Source of the DNA: Musa acuminata AAA Group
Taxonomy: Eukaryota > Streptophyta > Magnoliopsida > Zingiberales > Musaceae
Length of the DNA stretch: 64,000 nucleotides
Assembly (NCBI RefSeq): GCF_036884655.1
Contig: NC_088342.1
Coordinates: 32,982,001 to 33,046,000 of the forward strand
Reading direction: 5' to 3'
Numbering within the stretch: position 1 is the stretch's first letter; each line of letters begins with the position of its first letter. Shown here piece by piece: positions 9,608 through 22,402 of this stretch. The position numbers and the translations under genes were made by a program. The notes beneath the pieces were generated by a model that had not been told where the DNA came from, searched no databases, and saw nothing but the letters and a program-made list of their open reading frames with translations.

Positions 9608-9629
9608 CGTAGGATCACATGATCCTACG
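9608..9629. repeat. Small perfect inverted repeat
   Basis: CGTAGGATCA and TGATCCTACG, 10-bp arms with a 2-bp spacer, 44 bp from the AT microsatellite. No function is evident. Confidence 0.8.
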
Positions 9630-9672
9630 ATCTTGATCACAAATTTGATGACCGCATCTAATTCAACAGTGA

Positions 9673-9696
<24 letters not shown>
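9673..9696. repeat. AT microsatellite at a copia breakpoint, U1
   Basis: (AT)12. It sits exactly between host-like DNA and the truncated 5' end of the copia remnant. The same tract is 64 bp in U2, 132 bp and 52 bp in U3, and 12 bp in U4. It accounts for most of the length differences among units. Confidence 0.95.
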
Positions 9697-9703
<7 letters not shown>

Positions 9704-12700
9704 TAGATCTAACCGTGGAGGGGAATATTACAACAGAAATGACGGCTCAAGTGAATAACGTCGAGGACCATTTGCTCTATGCTTAGAGGAGTGTGGAATT
9801 ATCCCTCTGTATAAAATGCCAAGGTCACCTAACATGAATGGTGTAGTTGAAAGACGAAACTGCATACTTAAAGACATAGTAAGAAATATGATTTTTTAAT
9901 CTACTTTGCCAGAGTCACCCTGAAGAGAAGCAATAAAAACTATAGCTTACATTCTTATAGAGTACCAATTAAAGCAACTACAAAAACACCTTATGAGCTT
10001 TGGACCGGAAGAAAGCCTAGTCTAAGACACTTTCATAGGTTGTCTATCTAAGACAAGGCTTTACAGGCCTAACGAAAAGAAATTGGAACCCCAAACAATA
10101 AGCAATTATTTTATTGGTTATTCTGAACGATCTAAGGGGTACAAATTTTATAATCCCAAATCAATAAATATTTTTGAGACGAGTATTGCTACAAGGATAT
10201 TGAGTTTGGGGGGAGAAATAAGGTTAAAGACTTTACGTTTGAGGAAGAATTGGTTCAATTTAATCCAATTTATATAGTTGCCACTGATGTGGTAAATTCA
10301 ATACCTCAAAAGGATATAGTTATTTCAACTCTCATATAGTATAAGAAAATTATTCATGAGGATCAAACTCAACATCCATAAGAACATATGCCACAAGAGC
10401 TAGCACCTTTGTGATGATCCATTAGGGTAAGGAGGAGTGTCATTTCATATGATTATATGGTATTTCTCTGGGAACATGAAAAAAGTAGTGATATGATGGA
10501 AGATGATCCAATCAACTTCTGTCAAGCCATAGAGGATTCCAATTCTGATAAGTGGATTAAAGCAATGAATCAAGAGTATAAGTCCATACAAGACAATAAA
10601 GTTTGAGAACTTGTCCCATTACTAGAAGGAGTGAAACCTATTGGTTGTAAATGAATTTTTAAAACCAAAGGGGATTCTAATGGTAATGTGGAGAGATATA
10701 ATGCACGTCTTGTGGCAAAGGGCTATACTCAAAAAGAAGGGATTGACTTTAAATAAACCTCTCCGGTTTTAACGAATGACTCTTTTAGAATAATTATGGC
10801 TTTAGCCACACATTTTGATTTGGAGCTCTTTTAGATGGATGTCAAAATAACAATTCTCAATGGAAATATTGATGAAATAATTTATATGGTACAACCAGAA
10901 TACTTTGTATCAAAAGAACCTAAAGAAAATAATATGTAAATTGATAAAATCTATCTATGAGATAAAACATATTGAATCTTGGATTTTGACGATGAAATCA
11001 ATTAATGAGTTTACGATCTAATGTACATTTAAGTGACGTAGGACTATATTCAATCAGGAAAGATAAATTGATTAAAGCGGTGGAATCAAAAGTTGGGCTA
11101 AAATGGAACATGTCAGAAGATTGGATGTCGGACCGGAGGAATGGTCGACATATCAGCAGAAGGCTTCGTGCCATGAGTTCGAGCATCGGGCCAAAAGGAT
11201 CAGACATTGCACTAAGGAGATCGGGTGTTGCGGATATCAACATGTCGATTGGGCAATACATCATAAGAGAGGACGATATGCCGAAGGTTCGGGTGAAGCA
11301 TCGGATGAACCAATGACATGTTGGATAACTTAGAATTCTTACTTATAATAATTTGTCTAGATCGAAGTAGTTTTAGTTCTAATTGGATTGTTTAGAATGT
11401 AATTAGACCAACTCAATTATGGGTTAACTCGGCCTGAATTGGGGTTATTTTGGGCCAAGTGGAAGGCCCAATTAGTGACCCATAGTTGGCCCAAGCTGTG
11501 ACACTGCCAGTTTAGGTGATAATATTGCTCAGATACAATCTCCCAGACTGTGTTAGGCGATGGTACCACCTAGTCTCAAACTAGCAGGCGGTGGTATTGC
11601 TAGTACCCCGAAAACCCAAGATGAGATCATTTGGTCCCTAAATTTGAATTCATTTGGGGCCTAAAAAAGCCCTACTCATCCTTACTCAGTAAACACATCA
11701 ATTGTGAGTTAAAGAAAAGAAAAATGCTATAGTAATATTATAAAAACTCGTCTCAAGCTCTCAGTATTATATATGAAGTTTAAGAGAGAGGTGAGGTTGT
11801 AAAGGTTATCTCCTAAACCGGTGAAAAGGAGAAAATGGGTGTAAAAGGATAGTTGATCTTCCTCCGTTGAAAGAAGATCGATAGTGAAAGCCGATGGCCT
11901 TGAGTGAAGAGGAATCAGGAGTGGATGCAGGTCACGATGATCGAACCACTATAAAACTTAGTTTGTATTTATATTTTGTTGTTTACCTTTATTGCAAACT
12001 GCTTTACTTGCTCATTACATTTTTATGAACGTTTTCGAGTTAAACATATTTCCAATATGATTTTATCGAACGAAATTTTCGAATCGATGTAATTTTTATC
12101 GTAAGCACTAATTCACACTCCCCCCCTCTTAGTGCCGATTTCGATCCTAACAAAACAAACATCCTTTTAGTAGTATCACAAATTTCATCAAGTAATTATC
12201 TCATTTGGTTTTAAGATGAATGTTGTTGATGATTGCATGTATCATAAATTCAGTGGGAGCAAATTTATTTTACTTATATTTTATATGGATGACATTCTGC
12301 TTGCCACTAATGATATAGACATATTGCACGAAACCAAGAGATTTTTATCTAGAAATTTTGAGATGAAAGATCTTGGTGATACCCCTTTTGTATTAGGAAT
12401 CAAGATACACCGAGATAGATCGCAAGGTATTCTAGGATTATTACAAAGGAACTATATCGATAAAGTACTCAAAAGGTTTAGCATATAGGATTGTAAACCA
12501 GGAGACACCCCTATCACAAAGGGAGACAAGTTCAGTCTCAATTAGTGCCTTAAAAAAAATCTGGAAACTTAAGAAATGCAGAAGATTTCCTATGCATTAG
12601 CTTTAGGGAGTCTAATGTATGCACAGGTTTGTACGCGTCAAGATATAATGTACATTGTTGGAATGTTAGATAGATACTTAAGCAATCATGGAATGAATCA

Positions 12701-12825
12701 TTGGAATGTAGCTAAAAGAGTCATGAGATATTTAAAGAGAACAAAAGATCATATGGGAGATCAGACCATTTGAAGATCATTGGATATTCTGACTCCGATT
12801 TTACTAGATGCTAAGACAATATGAT
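9697..12825 (+). pseudogene. Decayed Ty1/copia integrase-RT remnant, copy 1
   Basis: Starts in the integrase core (NRGGEYYNRNDGSS-like, then MNGVVERRNCILKDIVRNMI) and runs through the integrase C-terminal part (SNYFIGYSERSKGYKFYNP). It continues into reverse transcriptase (KGYTQKEGIDF; NVVDDCMYHKFSGSK; YMDDILLATND; FEMKDLGDTPFVLG). The order INT before RT defines copia. GAG, protease, the integrase N-terminus, most of RNase H and both LTRs are missing. Many stops interrupt it (for example after IVRNMIF and ESP), and a solo LTR splits RT at 10970. The catalytic tetrad reads YMDD in this copy. No product is expected. Confidence 0.9.
10970..12152 (+). mobile_element. Solo LTR (1,183 bp) nested in copia RT, copy 1
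   Basis: Begins TATTGAATCTTGGATTTTG and ends TTCGATCCTAACA. It is flanked by a perfect 5-bp duplication AAACA (10965-10969 and 12153-12157). If it is removed, the copia RT frame rejoins through the motif IYEIKQ then TS, where copia elements usually have IYGLKQAS. The ends (TA...CA, probably a decayed TG...CA) and 5-bp duplication identify an LTR left by recombination between the two LTRs of a full element. No internal domain remains. Confidence 0.85.
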
Positions 12826-13700
12826 TTAATATTCTCCGACACATTCAAAAATAATAATTAATTATAAAAATAATATATAATTAATCTAGAATTATACACA
12901 TGAATACATTTAATGAGACTTATATTTTATAATTTATAATTTATAATTTATACAAATACTATATTGTGGAGCATGACATAGTTGTAATATGCTTAGACAT
13001 CTAAGATTACAATTAATTAAAGGTCAAAGAGAGTTAAGTTGGTAATTGCTGATTTATTTGGCAAATCAAAAATTTATGGCTATTGAATTGACTTGCTAAA
13101 TACATAAGAAAGATCAGAAAAACTCAACCATATGACTTTAACTTAGTGTAAAAAAAAATCTAATTAATGAAATACGATGTTAATTTAAAGCTGAAGTAAA
13201 TGCATTCTGAAAGTAGAAATTTATTCAGAAAAAAGGAAAGAAAAAAGTGTAAGAGTTGTTTGTATTAGTTTGAAAATAGTATCTCATTCATTTCAATATA
13301 GTGCTACTTGATTAACCTCTCATCAGATTCTATCGTTATTGTTGGAGAAGCATCTTATGCTTATATTTACAGTGTGCAAAACTAGGAGGAAAAAGAAAGG
13401 CCATGCTCAACATCAAACACAATGAAAAAGTATTGCATTTCGGAAGGAGATTATTATCAAACCATGAGTGCTTTCAACGTTCCCAAAAATGACGGCACAG
13501 TTCCAGTGGAAGAATAGTCAATACTCTGAAATTTGGAACCTATTTTTCTGAAGCAAAATCTCAAAATATATTATGCTGCAATGGAGCAATGGTTCAGTTC
13601 TTTTCATTGCAATCTGAGGCCATCAAAAAATTACAATCTGTCCAGAAAATTCAGACGTAAGTGAATTTGAACGATCCCTCCAAGTACTTCAACATCAAGG

Positions 13701-15529
13701 TCATTCTTCTTCCTCTCCTTTTACAACATCAACACTTGCTTTGATTTCAGAAGACTCACTTACAAGTAACATAAGCTCCTTGAAAAAGAAGTCTAACTTA
13801 TTGCAGTCAAAATCTTCGATTGCCGATGATACTGTCGCTTTTGATCTTTGATGAGATTGTTTATTTTCTTGTTGTAGTTGAAAGTGATACATTCTCAGAG
13901 CATCGTCCGTGGAAATCTCTTGAACGGGCTTGTAAAGACTTTGAAACGTGCATCTGTCTTCAAGCTTCTTAACTAACTTTTCTTTGAATTGATCTGGGAG
14001 GTTTACAAATGCACTACGAAATAATGTAGGAAAAATAAGATACCAAAATTCTTCTGCAGAAAGAGATCAGTAAATACTATCACTTTTCACCTTGTGATGC
14101 CTCTAACAATTCCCCATTTGTAACCACTGCTTGCAGATTGCTTAAACCCAATGTTGAAGCCCTCTTGGGCAGAAGCTTCCTTTCCTGCAGATATACCATC
14201 TCGATAACCCATATAAACTTTTGTCAAGGGTTCCATATGATACATCCTCAAGTTTAAAGCCCTAAAAGTTTTACTATGAAGAGTTTTGGACAAAGGATAT
14301 GCATATCATTTATAGATTGCAAGGATACTGTATAAAATTGATCATAACGCCTCTTCTGTTCTCTGTTTAAGTCAGCATCTGAGATTTCATTCAGAAGCCC
14401 ATCATCACACCAAGAATCATCAGAAGCATGCTCTGGAACTAAAACTAACTCATTAGCATATTAAACTTTGTATTTGGTCAAAACAACCATGGCAGTATAT
14501 CATACAACTTCCACAAAAGGCATCATGTAAATGCTACATAAACACCAAAGAGACCAAAATGTCATCTAATATATCCATAATATAGTCACTAATTTGAGGA
14601 AGAATGAAATTAAAATTTTAGTTTTGATGAAACTATACTCTGCACATGAATTGCTATGCATGCATCTAGGCCAATCAAATTCAATCGTCTCTGACTTTAA
14701 AGGAACAATTCATTCGATTCCAAAATCTCCACATGTGCATGCTCGCTCAATAGCAGAAATGAAAAAGAAACAGTAAAACAATATGATGCATGAGCAATTA
14801 AATTAATTTATTAATAAAATAAATTTAATTTGTTTAGAGATATTTTACATATGTAATAACATGAAAATATCTACTCAACGAGGAGAAAAAGAAAGAAAAA
14901 ATACAACAAAAAAGAAATCATATTATTGAAAATTACAAATCTTGATTGAATATCTTAAAGATTCATCTCTATAAAGATGAAAGATTATCAATCAAAAATA
15001 TCATGAAGAGAGGAAGACTATTTCTCAAATCAAATCAGAAACGAAGAACAAGATATCATATATTTGATTTGATGCGATTGTAATTTTTTAAATTTCTGTA
15101 ATTTTCTTTTTATTCTTATACTTGAGCATATAAAAATGGGCTATAACATTGTAATGTATGAATAAAAAAAGGATCCATGAATCAAGTTTTTTTCCTTTCC
15201 CACCTTGTGAGGTATGCGGAGGTGCAAGACTTCTATCCTAGGAGTGTTATCTTTGAGCCAATTGGATAGTTATACATTTGCTTATTATTTTTAGTTATTA
15301 TCTTTCACTTTTCTCTTTCTATTCCTCCACTATGAAAGTAATTTGTTGTTGCTCGTCCTACATGCCAACCAATATTGAACACTTCAAAATTAAATATACC
15401 ATCACATAAGTCTCAGAGATATAACCGCAGTGCCTCACTACAATGCTAAAAACTTTGCAAATATCTAGTATTGGTAACAAACCTCATAGCAAACTTTTTA
15501 CCTTCATCCTCTTGTGATGATCTAAGCAT
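13701..15529 (-). CDS. YAE1: Yae1-domain protein, copy 2
   Basis: Second copy, with exons 15529-15502, 14438-14329, 14212-14091 and 14013-13701 and the same 190-residue product. I found no coding difference from copy 1. The candidate U12-type intron is 14328-14213. The nearby differences are non-coding: T at 15213 and A at 15888 are shared with U4, and GATGCG near 15072 replaces the GATACG of U1. Confidence 0.85.
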
Positions 15530-16157
15530 GTCCTACAAATAAATCAATTTGTTCCAAAGAGAAACAGAAGAATAGAAATAGCAGGTGCCACCAATTCCAC
15601 CAAGTAAACCTTTTTCATATAAAAATATGACCAAAAGTATCAAATTTATGAGGAAAAAAAAAGCTCACTGAGGGAAAGAACAAGGGTGATCTAGAAGTTG
15701 TCCGCTTGCGGAGGGAGGGCAGCCATCAGAGTTAGAGCTTATCGGGAGAATCACATCAATCGGATCGATAAGCAGCAAAAACACATAGTCCTAGATTAAT
15801 CATGAGGACCAGATTGATGGCGGAAAAGAATCTTGCACTGCATCTTCTTTAGGGTTTTCGAACTAGAAAAGTGCGAGAAGGGAATTGAGGGCTAACCGTG
15901 AAGTTCTGAACAAGATATGGTCGATTGTAATGCATTAAATAAATTTGTGAGAGAGTAGGGAACTCTCTTCTTTCCTTAGAGAGAGAAGCTCTGGGTTTCT
16001 AAGGCGATAAGGACAACCCCATTGCCTTCTCCCTCCTTAATTCCACCTTTGATGCGACCCAACCACACCCTTCCCCACCCCCCCCCGCCCCCAACTACTG
16101 GCTTCACATCCCCTACTTGGCTCTCTCCTTGCATCCATTGTTGTTCCCCTCCCTAGG

Positions 16158-17274
16158 GTGTCATCATCTTCTTCTGTGGTGTCGATCCCTTCAGTTAGGG
16201 TTCCTGGAGTGATGCCAAGCCAGACCCCTAAGGTTTTCTCCTTTGGCAAGTACCAAGAAAAATGGGCCACTCCATCGGGATCCTTCCAATGCCCCTCCGC
16301 CTTCCAAGAAGAGCCAATTGGATGGCCCTTTCACTGGAAAGAGCATCTCTTAGGCATTGATGTTAATTGGTCCTTCATATGGGCCAGATGCAAGTTCACT
16401 ACTATCTTCTTCTTTGTTTAACCGGATCTATGATGCTTCTAAGGATTTCATCGAATTTGACGAAAAAACTCCTCATGAATGGCAAAAACCTTGAATATCT
16501 AGTTTGATCAATCATTTCCTCCGACTTCGACTTTGGATTTCCTGAAATATGTGGTTTCTCACTAATGGAAATGTTCTTTAGTGTCCCAAGTGATCAATTT
16601 GGCTTAAGGTTTTTATTTGCTTTCAATTTTTTTCTAAAGCGGAGGTTGTTCGCATCCTCACCGAGGGACCATGGACCATTCGAGGGGAGGTTTTGTATCT
16701 GATGCCCAAGAAAGCTAATTTCCAGCCTCTCACAGAGAGGATCTCATCTGTCCCTATCTAGGTGTAGTTCGTCAATCTTCCTTTGGAGTACTGGAACAGA
16801 ATGTGTTATTAATCTTGGTTCTCTCCTAGGTCGTCCCCTAAAGAATGATGAATGTTCTTTCTCGTTTGAAAGGGGTCGATATGTAAGGTTAGTATAGAAA
16901 TCGATCTTTCAAAACCCCATAAGCAGTATGACTGGGTCACCTAAAGAAAGGAATTTTCCAAACTGTTTCATATGAGAATTTACCTTTGGTGTGTTTCAAG
17001 TATAGTTGTGTGGGTCATAAAGTGGATTTGCCCTCTAGTTTCGATGACTTCTTTGACTTCCTCCCTTGTTTTTCTGGACTCTTCTCACAAGGCCGACCCC
17101 CAAAAGGGTGTGGAGCAACCCCCTTCCGATTTAGATGGCTCTATTACCCTAAGGGAGGTTGGGTCTTCTCACTTAGAGCTGGACCTCTTTGGTCCATGGA
17201 TTAAAGTTGAGAAGCGTTGCCCGATTGGTCGTCGGCACAGCCAAGCCAACGCTGATCGAAATCGATCGGAATAG
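16158..17274 (+). pseudogene. LINE-type ORF1 remnant, copy 2
   Basis: Same broken DUF4283/zinc-knuckle remnant as copy 1. Copy-specific changes include A for G near 16580 and C for T at 17342 (just past the feature). Confidence 0.75.
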
Positions 17275-17370
17275 GGGGGTGGGGTGGTGCCATGTCGAGG
17301 AAGCGATCGAGGCCATTGGTTTCCTCTGCTCCTTGAGATATCGGCACACATACAGGTCACATGCCCCCTA

Positions 17371-17784
17371 CACTATAAGAAAAATAGTTATTAACCATGA
17401 ACAAAAGTTGTCACTAAAAGAATTAGTGCAAAATGAGCCATCACTAGCTTCCGTCAGCATAGATCTCGTGGCTAAAAGTTTTAGTAACAAAAAAAGACAC
17501 ATATGTCATTAAATTATAGTTTTTAGTGATAGTTTATATTTGTAGCTAAAACATTAAATTCTATCGCTAAAAATAAATAAATTGATAAATTAATATTTCT
17601 GTGACAACAATTGGTTATGAACACTTCTGTCACTAAAAGAATTGACTAACAATTTTAGTGACAATATAATTAACTCTTACTGATTAAATGGAAAAGATAA
17701 TAATAATTTAGTGATGGCTTGACCTGTCACTAAAATATAAAAAAAATTAGTAATGGATTATTTGAGTGTCACTATACTGTCAAT
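17371..17784 (+). mobile_element. CACTA transposon end, copy 2
   Basis: Same CACTATAAGAAAAATAG terminus and GTCACTAAAAG-type subterminal repeats as copy 1; no other end found. Confidence 0.6.
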
Positions 17785-18466
17785 AATAATTTTATTAATT
17801 ACCTATCAATTTTTAATAATTTCAAAATCATACCAAAACTTTTTCATAAATTCAAGATAAAATTATTGATATTTGAAACTTCACATTACAATCTTTATTT
17901 TATCCAAAAATCAATATCAAAGTGAGACAATTATAAATTCCACATCATCTCGAAAAAAAATACATCAAGATATCTTTATATCTTCATTCTTGAACTCTCC
18001 TGTGTCATCTTGTGCATCTTGCGTGAAGTCACAATTGCACAATATATACAGACAAGTCACAATTGTTAGAGTTGCATAGTAGAGTTGAATAGTCCATCAC
18101 TATTATCCCATGTTTGCAAATGCAAATGGTTAAGAAGGTGAGGAAACTGAAACCCTATTCTTCACACATTATTTCTTGCTATTATACTATGGAGGTATAT
18201 GCAAGTTTTCCTTTATGTCAACCTACTGCTGACATTACATACTTTTTATTTTCAGAGTTAAGAACTGTTGTATATGAAAATAAAAGCAATTTTATGGTTG
18301 ATTTCATTGATAAAACATAAACATGTCAAGATTGTTAGCAGTCCATAACAAGTTTCTAGTGTACTGCAGCCTAAAATTGGAATCCAAAATCAGATTAAAG
18401 CTTTCTAAAAGATATACCTCTTAAGTGAAGTAAAGCAGCATGCAAGCTTAGATATATCAGTGTTGC

Positions 18467-19721
18467 CAAGCATTGAAATAAAGTGATATAGAAACAGAAA
18501 ATATCGAAGTCAAGTTCATCTTCCTAAGCGAGGGGAGGCCCGAAGCGCGTCGCTTGGGCGCTCGCCCGAGCCCAGGCGTCGGGCGAGCACCCGGGTTAAA
18601 CCCAGCGACCGAACCAGCGTTTTAGGTCTGGTTCAATCTCCGGTGCTTTAGTTGGTCCAATCGAACCAACTAAAGCACCGATATCAGCCTTCTTCTCACG
18701 ACTTCCCCAACTCTAACCCCGCTCGCCACTTCCACTCCCACTGCCGCTGCCACTGCTACCGCTATCGCTGCCACTATCGTCGCTCGTCGCTCTTGCTCTC
18801 GCTGCCGCTGCCACTGTCGTCGCTCGCCGCTCCCGCTCTCGCTCCCCCCTGCTCGCTGCTACCGCTGCCACTATCGCCGCTCCCGCTGCCACTACTCGCT
18901 GTTACTGCTGTCGCTGCCACTATCGTCGCTCGCCACTCCTGCTCCCGTTGACACTGTTGCCGCTCCCGCTGCCTCTGCTCGCTACTACTGCTGCTGCTGC
19001 CACTATCGCCGCTCGCCGCTCCTACTCCCGCTACTCGTTACTACCACTGTCGTTGCCACTGTCGCCGCTCCCGTTGCCATCGCTCGCCGCTACCGCTGCC
19101 GCTGCCACTATCGCTTCTCGTTGCTACCGCTGCCGCTGCTCTCAGTCAGTAGCCTCAGTCTTCCTCTTACTCACACTCTTCTTACTTCAATAGTATACTG
19201 TTATCAATATATTAACAATATGCTACTAACCAAGGTTCGTCGTACCGTACCGTACAGGCGTTTCGACCCGAGCTCGGTACGGTACGGTACGGTACCGGTG
19301 TACCGGGCGGTACATCAGGGCGTACCGAACAATTTTATACTTTTTTCATACTGTAGCACTGTAGCGGTATCGGGCGATCCGCATACCGGTAACCTATCGG
19401 ATCGGTACGTACCGCCGGGTACGGATGGTACGCTTCGGTATGATAGACCTTGCTACTAACTATATACTAGTAATAGTATTTTTATTTATTAGATTAATAA
19501 TATATTATTTTGATTTTAATACTATTAATTTTTATTTATTTAAAATTATTATTAGGTTTCAGAATAAATGATATATTTTTATTTAAATAAATATATTTAT
19601 TAATTATATTATATATTTTTATATTTTAGCGTCTCGCTTCACTCAGACGAACGCCTAGCACCTCGGACGTTTTTGGACCTGAGCACCTTTTGGCACCTAG
19701 CGCCTTTTCAATCAATGCTTG
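18467..19721. mobile_element. Unclassified TIR element, copy 2
   Basis: Same 10-bp inverted ends as copy 1. Near the right end it reads GACCTGAGCACC where U1 has GACCTTAGCACC. Confidence 0.5.
19231..19452. mobile_element. hAT-type MITE, copy 2
   Basis: 222 bp with the same CTACTAAC duplication on both sides (19223-19230 and 19453-19460). Confidence 0.75.
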
Positions 19722-19829
19722 TAACAAAATTGCAAACTCTCTTTAATGCATCTCAACTCCCAAAGCTTTGACAACAAGTTGACAACAACTTATAGCTAAA
19801 CAATGAAAAACAAGACCAAGTTTATATAC

Positions 19830-20410
19830 CATTTATGCCCTCCATTCCAGCTCTGACAATAGGCCGAGCACTTGAGTAGCTGCGGAAGGACCAAAAACTC
19901 TTATCTACAAAACATAAATAAATGTTACACAATGGCACTTCCCGTGATTCACCATCCAAATTCGAGCAATCAACAATCCAAATAACATAATTAATCAAAT
20001 TAAAGCCCCACGCCCCCACAATCCAAACCCTAATTGAGATTTCCCAAGAGGATCCGCCACGATGAACCTCACGAGAAACATAGAAGAAAAGGCGTAATCC
20101 AAATAGAACCGAGAATCCACGCAGAACAAATACAACCCTGAGCAATTAAACGGAAATCGAGACGAGCTCCATAGCAAAAGAAACAAGAGCATATCAATGC
20201 GTCGCAATAGGAACGGGGTAGGAGAAAGGAGTGGAGGCAAACCTGGGGGCAGGGCTCGACGACGGGATCGATCGCCTGAGGAGCAAAGGTAGGGGTTTTC
20301 GACGAGCGGGACAACTGGGTGGGACGAGTGAAGCTCCGTCTCTCGATCTCGTCTTCCTCGCCCGCTCCTATTTCGCTGTTAGTGGCGACGCACGGACGTG
20401 AGGGGATCAT
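19830..20410 (-). pseudogene. 5' exons of the unrecognised MIPSRP-type gene, copy 2
   Basis: Same exon blocks as copy 1. This copy carries T near 20257, which changes a Gly to Glu codon in the VVGPCPQ stretch, and an A near 20381 in the TTAGTGGCG stretch, a C-to-T change on the coding strand. Confidence 0.4.
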
Positions 20411-21491
20411 TAAATCGCAACTACAGAGAGAAGCAGTGTAGAACGAGGAGGTCGAGGAGCAGTGACGGCCAGGACCGAAGAGCCAAGTAAGAATCCGCCA
20501 TTTCCACCGTCTCTCTCTCTCACTCTCCCTGCCTCCGGGGGTGATATGGCGAGGGCGTCTCATGCTTAGTGACGCGGTTGATATCGGATTCGGGGAGTGG
20601 CCTCCGGAGCCGTCGGATCCGGGTGGGGTTGCAGCCGCCGCCGTTCTCCCTGTAGTTGCGATTTAATGATCCCCTCACGTCCGTGCGTTTTAATGATCCC
20701 CTCACGTTCCTCGCCCGCTCCTATTTCGCTGTTGGTGGCGACGCACGGACGTGCGTTTTAATGATCCCCTCACGTCCGTGCGTTTTAATGATCCCCTCAC
20801 GTCCGTGCGTTCTCCGCTCAAAATGGCGACGCACGGACGTGAGGGGATCATTAAAACGCACGGACGGACGTGAGGGGATCATTAAATCGCACGGACGTGA
20901 GGGGATCATTAAAACGCACGGACGTGAGGGGATCATTAAAACGCACGTCCGTGCGTCGCCACCAACAGCGAAATAGGAGCGGGCGAGGAACGTGAGGGGA
21001 TCATTAAAACGCACGGACGTGAGGGGATCATTAAATCGCAACTACAGGGAGAACGGCGGCGGCTGCAACCCCACCCGGATCCGACGGCTCCGGAGGCCAC
21101 TCCCCGAATCCGATATCAACCGCGTCACTAAGCATGAGACGCCCTCGCCATATCACCCCCGGAGTCAGGGAGAGTGAGAGAGAGAGACGGTGGAAATGGC
21201 GGATTCTTACTTGGCTCTTCGGTCCTGGCCGTCACTGCTCCTCGACCTCCTCGTTCTACACTGCTTCTCTCTGTAGTTGCGATTTAATGATCCCCTCACG
21301 TCCGTGCGTTTTAATGATCCCCTCACGTTCCTCGCCCGCTCCTATTTCGCTGTTGGTGGCGACGCACGGACGTGCGTTTTAATGATCCCCTCACGTCCGT
21401 GCGTTTTAATGATCCCCTCACGTCCGTGCGATTTAATGATCCCCTCACGTCCGTCCGTGCGTTTTAATGATCCCCTCACGTCCGTGCGTCG
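20389..21491. repeat. Palindrome with 27-bp repeat array, copy 2
   Basis: Palindrome 20389-21308 centred on 20848.5, then the direct array to 21491. The copy has GGAGTCAGG near 21164 instead of GGAGGCAGG. All the central repeats read ACGTGAGG; the ACATGAGG variant of U1 is absent. Confidence 0.9.
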
Positions 21492-21742
21492 CCATTTTTC
21501 TTGGTACTTGCCAAAGGAGAAAACCTTAGGGTCAAATACTCATCTTGTAAATGAGCTTACAACAACATAATCAAATTAATATTTTATTTATAAAAAATTA
21601 ATTTATTTTAAGCTTTCGATTTTTGGTAAGTTAGTCTACGTCGGTTTTGACACGAATTGAAATGTTTGTCGGCGCTCTCTCTCTGTCTTATAACTATTTT
21701 CTTGGCAACGAGAATATGAAAACAAAAATGAACAAACCCTCA

Positions 21743-21937
21743 TCACTCGATAACAGAACAATACCATGAAGAGCAAACCAAAATAACAACAATCCATATC
21801 ACTTGAATCGAACCAGAACCTTTCATCAACGAGATTAATGTCGAGGAGGTCTCGAGGAAGCAATTTCTTAAAAGCATAAACTCGTCCTCCTCCTTCATCG
21901 GCACCTCCTCACCAACTTTGAAACCCGCCGTCTTCAA
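21743..21937 (-). pseudogene. Possible 5' exon of the second unrecognised gene, copy 2
   Basis: Same MKTAGFKVGEE frame as copy 1. A at 21713 (GAGAATATG) is shared with U4 and U5. Confidence 0.3.
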
Positions 21938-22328
21938 TCAAGTCATTGGGAATAAGGGGTTGGCTGCGCGGGAGAGGGAGGAGTGAAGTATTTAGGATGG
22001 TGGAGAGAGAGGGAGGAGAGGAGAGGAGAGCGTGGGCCGTGATTCCTGATCTCGTTTGCGGAGCTGGAGATTGGTATTTCCACTAGGGTTCGCCTACAAT
22101 CGTGCACCACCAAGAAGGCCGTGACACGTTATTTCTTTTTCAAAACATTTATATCCCAACTTGCTTAAGTTGAATCGACCGACTCTAAGTCAACTCGTAA
22201 CTCCATTCTAGTCAAGCTTTGTATCCGATTCAAACGTCAGGTCCAGCTCCAAATCTCAATCTGGGCCGTAGGATCACATGATCCTACGATCTTGATCACA
22301 AATTTGATGACCGCATCTAATTCAACAG

Positions 22329-22331
<3 letters not shown>

Positions 22332-22395
<64 letters not shown>
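22332..22395. repeat. AT microsatellite, U2
   Basis: (AT)32, 64 bp, at the copia breakpoint. Confidence 0.95.

Positions 22396-22402
<7 letters not shown>

Larger units (their letters stand above)
1..12659. repeat. Tandem unit U1 (about 12.66 kb)
   Basis: First complete unit of a head-to-tail array, counted from the point where the window opens inside the copia tail. The opening bases (GGAATGTTAG) recur at 12660, 25359, 42167 and 54807. Every feature in U1 recurs in the same order, orientation and spacing in the later units. U1 carries some private bases, for example C at 925 where the others have T, and ACATGAGG in the palindrome near 8268. Confidence 0.97.

Noticed and set aside
10998..11316. 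Overlapping 88-103-codon frames inside the solo LTR
   Set aside because: They lie wholly within the LTR on both strands and have no domain; chance open frames.
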